Assembly (NCBI RefSeq): GCF_900116665.1
Contig: NZ_FPBK01000001.1
Span: 372,001 to 436,000, forward strand
Source: Pustulibacterium marinum
GTDB lineage: Bacteria; Bacteroidota; Bacteroidia; Flavobacteriales; Flavobacteriaceae
DNA length: 64,000 bases
Reading direction: 5' to 3'
Of this stretch, positions 9,650-17,068 are shown piece after piece. Each line of letters begins with the position of its first letter. The first letter of the stretch is position 1. Made by a program: the position numbers and the translations under genes. The notes beneath the pieces are model-generated. The model ran no database searches. It had not been told where the DNA came from and saw nothing but the letters and a program-made list of their open reading frames with translations.

Positions 9650-10273
9650 ATGGAAGTAGTAATAAATTTTTTCTTTGATCCTTATAAAAATGCAACCATC
9701 ATGGACATCGTCTTGGAGGCGGTTGTATTTTTCTTTGGTATTGCTAGTGTATACTATTCCAAAAAAGAAAATATCTTAGTATATCCAACAGGGTTGGTTG
9801 CTACAATTATTACAGTTTATCTGTTATATAAAGCTCACTATTACGGAGATATGATGATGAATTTTTACTATTCTGTAATGAGTATTTATGGTTGGTATAA
9901 CTGGGCAAGAACCAAAGGAGATGAAAAAGTAGTACAAATTACACGTACCACCTCAAAAGAAAAATGGATAGGTTGTGCCATGTTTTTAATAACCATGTTG
10001 GTCACCTATTTAGTTTATATTGGTTTTGGATACGAATTAGAAAAAGCAAATTATATAGACATTTTCACCTCGGGAGTATTTTTTACGGCGATGTGGTATA
10101 TGGCATTAAAAAAATTAGAAAACTGGACACTTTGGATTTTTGCTGATCTGATAACAATTCCGCTTTATGCATATAGGGGTTTAGGAATGTTATCACTACA
10201 ATATGTAGTGTTCACAATATTGGCAGTTCAAGGATATTTTGCATGGAAGAAAAGCTTACACAACAACCAATAA
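9650..10273 (+). CDS. pnuC: Nicotinamide riboside transporter PnuC
   Basis: This 207-aa inner-membrane protein has about seven hydrophobic segments and the PnuC signatures KKENILVYPTGLVATII, YYGDMMMNFYYSVMSIYGWY and LENWTLWIFADLITIPLYAY. It takes up nicotinamide riboside by facilitated diffusion that is trapped by phosphorylation inside. The 3' end overlaps the start of the NadR-like kinase gene by 31 bp, which supports coupled expression of transporter and kinase. Confidence 0.93.
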   Translation: MEVVINFFFDPYKNATIMDIVLEAVVFFFGIASVYYSKKENILVYPTGLVATIITVYLLYKAHYYGDMMMNFYYSVMSIYGWYNWARTKGDEKVVQITRTTSKEKWIGCAMFLITMLVTYLVYIGFGYELEKANYIDIFTSGVFFTAMWYMALKKLENWTLWIFADLITIPLYAYRGLGMLSLQYVVFTILAVQGYFAWKKSLHNNQ

Positions 10274-10806
10274 ATATTGTAAAGATTGCGTTGATAGGTC
10301 CCGAGTCTACCGGGAAAACAACACTTTCTCGTCAATTGGCAGAACATTACAAAACCAAATGGGTGCCGGAATATGCGCGAGAGTACCTTCAGAAGAAATG
10401 GGATACTTCAAAAGAAGTTTGTGAAAAAGAAGACTTTTTACCAATGGCAGTGGGGCAAATTGAGTTAGAAAATTCTTTGGCTAAAGAAGCAAATAAAGTA
10501 TTGATTTGTGACACAGATCTTTTAGCTACCAAAGTATATTCCGAAATTTTCTATGATGGATATTGTGACCCAACTTTACACAAATTTGCACTTAAGAATA
10601 CATACAATTTATATTTTTTAACGTATATTGACACTCCTTGGCAGAAAGATGATATTCGAGATCGTCCAGATAGCCGGGAATCAAATTTCCAAACCTTCAA
10701 ACAAGCCTTAGACAAACACACCAAACCGTATGTCGTTTTGCAAGGAAACGAGCAAACAAGACTAACCAAAGCAATTAGAGAAATTAACACTTTACTAAAA
10801 ACATGA
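10243..10806 (+). CDS. NadR-like ATPase / ribosylnicotinamide kinase
   Basis: The 187-aa P-loop protein matches the C-terminal kinase half of NadR: Walker A GPESTGKTTLSRQLAEHY (about 19-36), EYAREYL, and the Walker B-like VLICDTDLLATKVYSE. The adenylyltransferase and repressor domains of full NadR are absent. It probably phosphorylates nicotinamide riboside to NMN, trapping what PnuC brings in. It overlaps pnuC by 31 bp and the next gene by 4 bp (ATGA). Confidence 0.85.
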   Translation: MEEKLTQQPINIVKIALIGPESTGKTTLSRQLAEHYKTKWVPEYAREYLQKKWDTSKEVCEKEDFLPMAVGQIELENSLAKEANKVLICDTDLLATKVYSEIFYDGYCDPTLHKFALKNTYNLYFLTYIDTPWQKDDIRDRPDSRESNFQTFKQALDKHTKPYVVLQGNEQTRLTKAIREINTLLKT

Positions 10807-12368
10807 TGGAAACATTGACTAACGACGACAAAGACCAAATTGTAGAAAAAGGCATTTCTGCAGAGACTATTGAAAAACAGCTTGATCAATTTGAAGAAGG
10901 AATTCCCTTTGTAAATCTTGTAGCTCCTGCAACCTATGAGCATGGAATTTATAAGATTTCTGCTGAAAATAGAGAGAAGTACGTGAATATCTTTGAAGAA
11001 AAGATGGACACCCTTTGTTTATTAAAGTTTGTACCAGCATCGGGGGCGGCATCTCGTATGTTTAAAGCCGTTTTTAAATTTATTAATGAGTATAACCCGG
11101 AAGTTGAAACTTTTAATGCTTATGTGAATAGAGAAAAAGCTTTTGACATGAGCACATTCTTTATTGGTGTAGAGAAGTTTCCGTTTTACAAAGAGGTTGA
11201 AGAAAGTCTAAAAGAAAAGTTTCCAGATTTTGAAGATATGTCAGATGACTATCAGAAATATCATTTTGTTCGTGAATTGCTTTTAGAAGATGGTTTCAAT
11301 TTTGGAACATACCCAAAAGGGGCTTTACCTTTTCACAGATACAAAACACACCCTTCAACCGCTTTTGAAGAACATTTATACGAAGCAGCTTTGTACGCTA
11401 CTAGTAATGGAATAGCAAAATTACATTTCACAATTACCGAAGAACATCAAGAAAAGTTTGATAGTGAGTTCGAGAAAATTGAGAAGCACGTAATGAGTAA
11501 AACCGGTGTTAAGTTTGATATTTCTTTCTCATATCAAAAAAAATCTACAGATACCATTGCGGTAGATATGGATAATAAACCTTTTAGAAATGATGATGGT
11601 ACTGTATTATTTAGACCAGGAGGTCACGGTGCTCTAATTGAGAATTTAAATGATGTAGATGCCGATATTATTTTCATCAAAAATATAGACAATGTAGTGG
11701 TGTTCCGTTACAAGCATACAGTGGCAGAATACAAGAAAATGCTTTCAGGGTTGTTAATGCTTATTCAGGAAAAAGCACACGGATATCGTAAATTATTAGA
11801 TGAACCGTTAGTCTATTCAGATGATATTGAAAAGATTAAAACTTTCTTAGAAGAAAAGCTAAGTATTTCTATCACACCGCATTTCAAAATGTACAAAGAA
11901 GCATATCAAATTGAATATTTAAAAGAAATTTTAGATAGACCAATTAGAGTTTGTGGAATGGTGAAGAACGAAGGTGAACCGGGTGGTGGGCCATTTTGGG
12001 TTAAAGATGAAAATGCAAACATTTCGCTTCAAATTATAGAATCTGCTCAGATAGATATGTCTAGCAAATCACAACGTACAATTCTTCAAAAATCGTCACA
12101 TTTCAATCCAGTTGATATTGTTTGTAGTGTTCGAAACTATAAAGGTGAAAAATTTGATCTAACGAAATTTGTAGATCCAAAGCAAGGATTCATTACCAAC
12201 AAAACTCGTGAAGGTAGAGAATTAAAAGCATTAGAATTGCCAGGATTGTGGAATGGAGCTATGGCGCATTGGAATACAATTTTTGTAGAAGTTCCATTAA
12301 GTACATTTAATCCGGTAAAAACAGTAAATGATTTATTGAAACCAGCGCACCAGGTGAAACTTGCGTAA
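10803..12368 (+). CDS. DUF4301 family protein
   Basis: This 521-aa soluble protein matches the Bacteroidota-specific DUF4301 family along its length (LLKFVPASGAASRMFKAVFK, LPFHRY, TVLFRPGGHGALIENLND, CGMVKNEGEPGGGPFWV, ELPGLWNGAMAHWNTIFVEV). The GAASRMFK and PGGHGALIENLN segments resemble the nucleotide/sugar-binding loops of nucleotidyltransferase-like proteins, but no function is established. It closes the operon and overlaps the upstream stop by 4 bp. Confidence 0.88.
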   Translation: MMETLTNDDKDQIVEKGISAETIEKQLDQFEEGIPFVNLVAPATYEHGIYKISAENREKYVNIFEEKMDTLCLLKFVPASGAASRMFKAVFKFINEYNPEVETFNAYVNREKAFDMSTFFIGVEKFPFYKEVEESLKEKFPDFEDMSDDYQKYHFVRELLLEDGFNFGTYPKGALPFHRYKTHPSTAFEEHLYEAALYATSNGIAKLHFTITEEHQEKFDSEFEKIEKHVMSKTGVKFDISFSYQKKSTDTIAVDMDNKPFRNDDGTVLFRPGGHGALIENLNDVDADIIFIKNIDNVVVFRYKHTVAEYKKMLSGLLMLIQEKAHGYRKLLDEPLVYSDDIEKIKTFLEEKLSISITPHFKMYKEAYQIEYLKEILDRPIRVCGMVKNEGEPGGGPFWVKDENANISLQIIESAQIDMSSKSQRTILQKSSHFNPVDIVCSVRNYKGEKFDLTKFVDPKQGFITNKTREGRELKALELPGLWNGAMAHWNTIFVEVPLSTFNPVKTVNDLLKPAHQVKLA

Positions 12369-12452
12369 CGTGTAATTGTTACACATAGAATAGTGTAACT
12401 ATACAGCGAGTTTACAGTAATTAGCTGTTTGAAATAAAGTATTATGTTTTAT

Positions 12453-12495
12453 AAACCTCTAAAAAACAATGTTTTAAAATGTTTTTTAGAGGTTT
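12453..12495 (+). terminator. Terminator of the 8.3-12.4 kb operon
   Basis: A 16-bp perfect inverted repeat (aaacctctaaaaaaca and its complement) with an 11-nt loop lies about 85 bp after the DUF4301 stop. The T run is short (ggtttgttctttt). Confidence 0.65.
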
Positions 12496-12555
12496 GTTCT
12501 TTTATGGCATTTTTTTTTCAATGTTATAAAGTATAAAAGAAAAAAAATAATTGCT

Positions 12556-12855
12556 ATGAAAAAGTTAGTTGTTGCAGTAGGTTTACTGCTAGGAAGTTTT
12601 AACATGTTCGCAACTGCGGATGTAGAAAACACAAATGTTGAAACAAGTATTATGGTAAAGCAAGAAGGGTATAAGGAAATTCAAGTTTCCGATCTTCCTT
12701 CTGCAGTAACCAAAGCTTTTGAAAAAGATTTTCCAGGAGGAACTATTGATAAAGCTTATGTAAATACTGAAAAGAAATATAAACTAGAGGTGACTACGGC
12801 AGAAATGTCTACCACACTCTATGCAAACGAAAAGGGTGAATGGATTGAAGAGTAA
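12556..12855 (+). CDS. Exported PepSY-like (BLIP-type) small protein
   Basis: The 99-aa precursor has a signal peptide (MKKLVVAVGLLLGSFNMFA). Its mature part has the PepSY_like pattern: VSDLPSAVTKAFEKDFPGGT (helix), then YKLEVTTAEMSTTLYANEKG and WIE strands. Such small periplasmic proteins occur across Bacteroidota, often near two-component systems; here a sigma-54 response regulator follows 118 bp later, behind a terminator. Its role is unknown. Confidence 0.75.
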   Translation: MKKLVVAVGLLLGSFNMFATADVENTNVETSIMVKQEGYKEIQVSDLPSAVTKAFEKDFPGGTIDKAYVNTEKKYKLEVTTAEMSTTLYANEKGEWIEE

Positions 12856-12884
12856 ATGATTCCCCTTTTACTCTTCAAGACGAA

Positions 12885-12914
12885 AAGGCTGCCTGATAGG
12901 CAGCTTTTTTTTAT
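12885..12914 (+). terminator. Terminator after the PepSY-like gene
   Basis: The stem aaggctgcct/aggcagctt with a 3-nt loop is followed by eight T. Confidence 0.85.
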
Positions 12915-12947
12915 GTTTTTTTTATAAGAAATTTAGTGTTTACAGTC

Positions 12948-12955
12948 TATTTTTG
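12948..12955 (+). promoter_or_regulatory. -7 promoter element (TATTTTTG) of the sigma-54 response regulator
   Basis: An exact TAnnTTTG match 18 bp before the ATG at 12974. Confidence 0.5.
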
Positions 12956-12973
12956 TAGCTATTACCTTAGCAT

Positions 12974-14344
12974 ATGGCAAAAATATTAATTGTTGATGAC
13001 GACATTACCTTCTCTTCGCTTTTAGAGCGTTTTCTTTCAAGATACAAACATCAGGTAACTGTTTGTCACAGCATAGAAGAAGCAACTCCATTTATAAGTA
13101 AGAAATTTGATCTTGTATTTTTAGATCTTCGTTTACCGGACGGTGATGGAATTACTTTTCTTGATGTGATTCAAGAGAAAGTAGCGCATCTTCCGGTTGT
13201 AATTATGACCAATTATGCAGAGGTTGCTTCCGCTGTAAATGCCATGAAGAAAGGTGCCTTTGATTATATTTCTAAGCCTTTTAATCAAGAAGCAGTTTTA
13301 GATGTAATTACCAATGTTACCAAATCAAGTTCGAAAAACAATACCAAAGAAAGTAGTAAAGAGGTAGCTACTCCTACAATTAAACCTTCAGAAAATACAG
13401 GTGCTAATAACACTTCGCAGTTTATTAAAGGAATTGGGAGTGCTTCCAAACAATTATCGGAATATATAAAACTAGTAGCGCCTACAGATATGTCGGTTCT
13501 TATTACCGGGGAAAGTGGAACCGGGAAAGAAGTGGTTGCGAAGTCTATTCATACACAGAGTAAACGTAAAGATTTTCCATTTGTAGCGGTTGATTGTGGC
13601 GCTATTCCAAAAGAAATTGCTTCCAGTGAATTTTTTGGACATGTAAAGGGGTCTTTCACCGGAGCGGTAACGGATAAAAAAGGACATTTTGAAGAAGCAA
13701 ATGGCGGAACTATTTTCTTAGATGAGGTAGGGAATTTGTCATACGATAATCAAATTCAATTGTTAAGAGCACTTCAGGAAAGAAAAATAAAGCCTGTAGG
13801 AAGTTCTAAAGAAATATCGGTAGACATTCGTGTATTGGCTGCTACCAATGAAGATTTGTTAGAGGCTGTAGAAAAAGGACAGTTTAGAGAAGATTTGTAC
13901 CACAGATTACATGAGTTTTCCATCAAGGTGCCACCTTTGGTAGAGCGTATGGAAGATTTGATGATTTTTGCAGACTATTTTTTAGAAAAAGCAAATCAAC
14001 AATTGGGTAGAAGTCTTATTGGTTTTAGTAATGATGCAATGGCTGTAATGCAGCAATATCATTGGCCCGGTAATTTGCGTGAACTTCAAAATGTAATCAA
14101 AAGATCGGCATTGTTATCACAGGGAGATTATATTTCAGGCGCGGCTCTTCCACCTGAATTATCTACACCAAAGCCAACACCAAGTAGCAATTTTTCTTCT
14201 TTTAGTAAGCAAGACAATGAAAAGGAGTTGATTATTTCCGTTTTGAAAAAGGCGAATAATAATAAAACCCTCGCTGCAAAATTATTGAATGTCTCTAGAA
14301 AAACATTGTATAACAAATTGAAGACTTACGGATTAGATTCATAA
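12974..14344 (+). CDS. Sigma-54-dependent response regulator, NtrC family
   Basis: The 456-aa protein has a receiver domain (1-120; phospho-acceptor Asp in LVFLDLRLPDGDG, Lys in YISKPF), an AAA+ ATPase (about 150-385; Walker A GESGTGKE, Walker B GGTIFLDEVG, arginine-finger region FREDLYHRL) and a Fis-type HTH (about 410-456, NNNKTLAAKLLNVSRKTLYN). The sigma-54 contact loop reads GSFTGA instead of GAFTGA. It activates sigma-54 promoters by ATP hydrolysis after phosphorylation. Its stop overlaps the end of the facing hybrid kinase gene by 19 bp. The two are plausible partners by position. Confidence 0.93.
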   Translation: MAKILIVDDDITFSSLLERFLSRYKHQVTVCHSIEEATPFISKKFDLVFLDLRLPDGDGITFLDVIQEKVAHLPVVIMTNYAEVASAVNAMKKGAFDYISKPFNQEAVLDVITNVTKSSSKNNTKESSKEVATPTIKPSENTGANNTSQFIKGIGSASKQLSEYIKLVAPTDMSVLITGESGTGKEVVAKSIHTQSKRKDFPFVAVDCGAIPKEIASSEFFGHVKGSFTGAVTDKKGHFEEANGGTIFLDEVGNLSYDNQIQLLRALQERKIKPVGSSKEISVDIRVLAATNEDLLEAVEKGQFREDLYHRLHEFSIKVPPLVERMEDLMIFADYFLEKANQQLGRSLIGFSNDAMAVMQQYHWPGNLRELQNVIKRSALLSQGDYISGAALPPELSTPKPTPSSNFSSFSKQDNEKELIISVLKKANNNKTLAAKLLNVSRKTLYNKLKTYGLDS

Positions 14345-16779
14345 TACGCCTTCAATTGTGCTAAGGTTTCTTGAATAGCAGTATTAAAATCTTTGATGAG
14401 TGAATCAATTTCTTCTTGAGAGATTTCTTTTGATTTTTCTAACTGAAGTAAAATCTCTGTTTCTTTTTTGATGTCTAATTGTTTGAGCATTGTGAGCATT
14501 CGGTGACTCAGATCGCTAATGCCTTGCAAGTCTTTTTTGTGGTAATACACATTCAATGCTTTTACGTTCTCTTCAGTATCTTTTACATAGGTTTCAATAA
14601 TTCCTTTTAAGGCTGTTTCATCATTCCCTAAAAATCCTGAAAGCGATGTGAGATCGTAATTTTTATCGGTTTTACAAGGCTTTACAGAAGCCGGTTCTGT
14701 GGTTTCTGGAACGGTTATAAGAGTTGTGTTTTCAAACAAATTTTGCAACGTTGCCAACATAGCATTTGGAGAATAGGGTTTGAAAAGAATAGCGCTAAAA
14801 CCACTTTCGGTATAGTAGTTTTTTGGCATATCTTTTCGTCCTGTTACGGCAATAATGGGTTTGTTTATTTGCTGTTTTTGAAGAATGTCAAGAAATCTAA
14901 ATCCATTCATTTCCGGTAATTGAATATCGGTTATAATAACATCGTATTCTAAATTTGGAAGTGCCTCAAGAGCTTTTTTTCCATTATCAAAAGGATGAAC
15001 TTTTATCCCCGCATTGGTCAAAAATTCTTGGCAAAGTTGTAATAGTGTTTCGTCATCATCTATAACAACAGCAGTAATATTTTCAAGATCTTCTGAATGG
15101 ATGTTTTCCGTTATTTCTTCTTCAATTTCCTCATCAGTAAAAATTGCGGGTAATTGAAGTGTAAAAGTACTTCCTTTGCCCGGCTCACTACAAACCGATA
15201 ATGAACCTCCCATAAGACCGGCAAGTTTTTGAGAAATATTCAGCCCTAAACCAGATCCACCGAATTTCTTAACAGTATCATCTTCGGCTTGTCTAAATTC
15301 TTCAAAAATGAGTTCTTGCTTTTCTTTTGCAATTCCGATTCCCGTATCAGTAACGGCAACGGCTATAAAATTTTGATCTTCGGTTAACGAAATATCAATA
15401 GTAATGCTTCCTTCTGTAGTAAATTTAAAGGCGTTTCCAATCAAATTATACAACACTTGCTTGGTTCTGTATGGATCTCCAACTAGGTTTCGCTCGGTTT
15501 CTTCGTCGGTATTAAAACAGAGTTCTATATCTTTTGAAGTATGAATACTTTGAACGCTTAGTGCTGTTTCTTCTGCAATGGCTACTAGGTTGAATGGAAC
15601 TTCTTCCATTTGAATTTTTCCTGCTTCGAGCTTCGTGTAGTCAAGTAAATCATCTACCAATTGTGTTACAAATCCGCTCGCATTTTTAATATGATCTATA
15701 TAATACTTCTTTTTGGGATTGGTGATGGATTTAGCCAAAAGTTCGGTATAACCAACAATGGTATTTAAAGGAGTTCTTAGATCGTGACTCACCATGGAAA
15801 CTAATTGTTCTCTACTTTTTAGTAATGAGTTACTGTATTCATTGGCTTCCTCCAGTTTTTCACGGTATCGTTTTGTTTTCCAGAAATCATTCAAGATGAT
15901 CAAAGAAAATATAATGATCATGATAACCCCAATAATGGACGCAATGATAAGCACTCGTCTGCTTCGCGCCAAGGCTTCTGCTCTGTTTTTGTTAACCTGT
16001 TCTGCATTGACTAAAATCTCAGATTCTAGCTGCGTAAGCATGCTTTTCAATTGTTGAGAAACTATAAGGTCGTTGCTCAAGAGTTCTTCTTCTTTTTCTC
16101 GTAATGCTTCTTTTTGGCTAGTAGCTTTGAGGTGTATCTGTTTGATAAGGTTTTTTGAAGCTATGATGATAGAGTCCATTTCTGCTCTTTCTCTTTCTGA
16201 CGGAGCTTCTTTTGGATTATTTTTATTTAGGAGTTCTAAATATTCCTCTAATACTTTACGCTCTTTTGATGAAAGTTTTTCAGGTTCTTCAACAAAATTT
16301 TCTACAGAAAGTCTCCCCATGTAATTCTCAAGATTAGCCAAAATTTTTATAGCATCTTGTAGACTTGCTTCTGCCGTATCATTTTTTCGTATTTCACGTA
16401 AATCTTTAATATTCTGTACTTTTTGATCTACAAGAATATTGACACTATCTAACAGTTTTTCATGTTCATTATTTGGAGTTGAATATTGAAGTCTGTCTAT
16501 TTCGGTATGTAATTCTTCATTTTTAGATAGGTATTCATCAAATGTTTCATTGTCTTCAGATTGAATAGCAACTCTACCAAGACTTTCACTTTCATACATT
16601 AATGTAAGTACTTTACCAATGCTAATGATTTTATTGGTATCCTCGGAGCGTTCGTTTTGTATGTTGCTGAGTTTTTCAATTTCGCTCAGTATTGTATTTC
16701 CAACAACTATAGTTAAAACTGCTATAGCCAAATAACTCAGAAATACTTTAAGGGTGATGTTATTTTTGGAGCTATTCAT
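14326..16779 (-). CDS. Hybrid sensor histidine kinase with receiver and HPt domains
   Basis: The 817-aa protein has two membrane helices (about 10-30 and 276-298) enclosing a largely helical sensor region. A HisKA domain follows (SMVSHDLRTPLNTIVGYTEL), then a HATPase_c domain (NLIGNAFKFT, DTGIGI, GGSGLGL), a receiver domain (DVIITDIQLPEMNG; Lys in LFKPYS) and a C-terminal HPt-like helical domain with a candidate His in LSHRMLTMLKQL. This gives a complete phosphorelay in one chain. No PAS domain is evident. The gene converges on the sigma-54 regulator, a natural candidate for the final phosphate acceptor. Confidence 0.92.
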   Translation of the reverse strand: MNSSKNNITLKVFLSYLAIAVLTIVVGNTILSEIEKLSNIQNERSEDTNKIISIGKVLTLMYESESLGRVAIQSEDNETFDEYLSKNEELHTEIDRLQYSTPNNEHEKLLDSVNILVDQKVQNIKDLREIRKNDTAEASLQDAIKILANLENYMGRLSVENFVEEPEKLSSKERKVLEEYLELLNKNNPKEAPSERERAEMDSIIIASKNLIKQIHLKATSQKEALREKEEELLSNDLIVSQQLKSMLTQLESEILVNAEQVNKNRAEALARSRRVLIIASIIGVIMIIIFSLIILNDFWKTKRYREKLEEANEYSNSLLKSREQLVSMVSHDLRTPLNTIVGYTELLAKSITNPKKKYYIDHIKNASGFVTQLVDDLLDYTKLEAGKIQMEEVPFNLVAIAEETALSVQSIHTSKDIELCFNTDEETERNLVGDPYRTKQVLYNLIGNAFKFTTEGSITIDISLTEDQNFIAVAVTDTGIGIAKEKQELIFEEFRQAEDDTVKKFGGSGLGLNISQKLAGLMGGSLSVCSEPGKGSTFTLQLPAIFTDEEIEEEITENIHSEDLENITAVVIDDDETLLQLCQEFLTNAGIKVHPFDNGKKALEALPNLEYDVIITDIQLPEMNGFRFLDILQKQQINKPIIAVTGRKDMPKNYYTESGFSAILFKPYSPNAMLATLQNLFENTTLITVPETTEPASVKPCKTDKNYDLTSLSGFLGNDETALKGIIETYVKDTEENVKALNVYYHKKDLQGISDLSHRMLTMLKQLDIKKETEILLQLEKSKEISQEEIDSLIKDFNTAIQETLAQLKAYYESNP

Positions 16780-16857
16780 TTTTTAAAAGTAGTAAATCAG
16801 AAACCACTATAAGTTAAAAAACTCTAAAAAAACCTTAGCTTATTAACAATTTCTTTA

Positions 16858-16865
16858 TAAGTTTG
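16858..16865 (+). promoter_or_regulatory. -7 promoter element (TAAGTTTG) ahead of the TPP riboswitch
   Basis: An exact TAnnTTTG match. A start site a few bases downstream would begin the transcript directly at the 5' edge of the THI element. Confidence 0.55.
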
Positions 16866-16871
16866 CTGCGT

Positions 16872-16955
16872 CTCAAAGGGGTGCTCTAAATAACGAGCTG
16901 AGATCATACCCAATGAACCTGGAACAGGTAATGCTGTTTAGGGATATAAGGAAAA
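16872..16955 (+). promoter_or_regulatory. TPP riboswitch (THI element)
   Basis: The conserved thiamine-pyrophosphate aptamer core is directly readable: GGGGTGCTC, then GAGCTGAGATCATACCC, then AACCTG, then CAGGTAATGCTG, then TAGGGA. The CTGAGA and ACC(T)GA..GGTAATG..GGGA elements are in the right order and spacing. It lies 114 bp before the ATG of a TonB receptor gene, so high intracellular TPP should shut that gene off. I could not identify a separate terminator; the control could act on transcription or translation. Confidence 0.95.
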
Positions 16956-17068
16956 GCAATTGCTGTTGAAAAGTGCACGTTCACAACAATGGCTGTCATT
17001 TACTAACAAAAACTAATTATTTATAACTGAATAATTACCCCTTTTATTCGATACAAATTTTTGATCGA

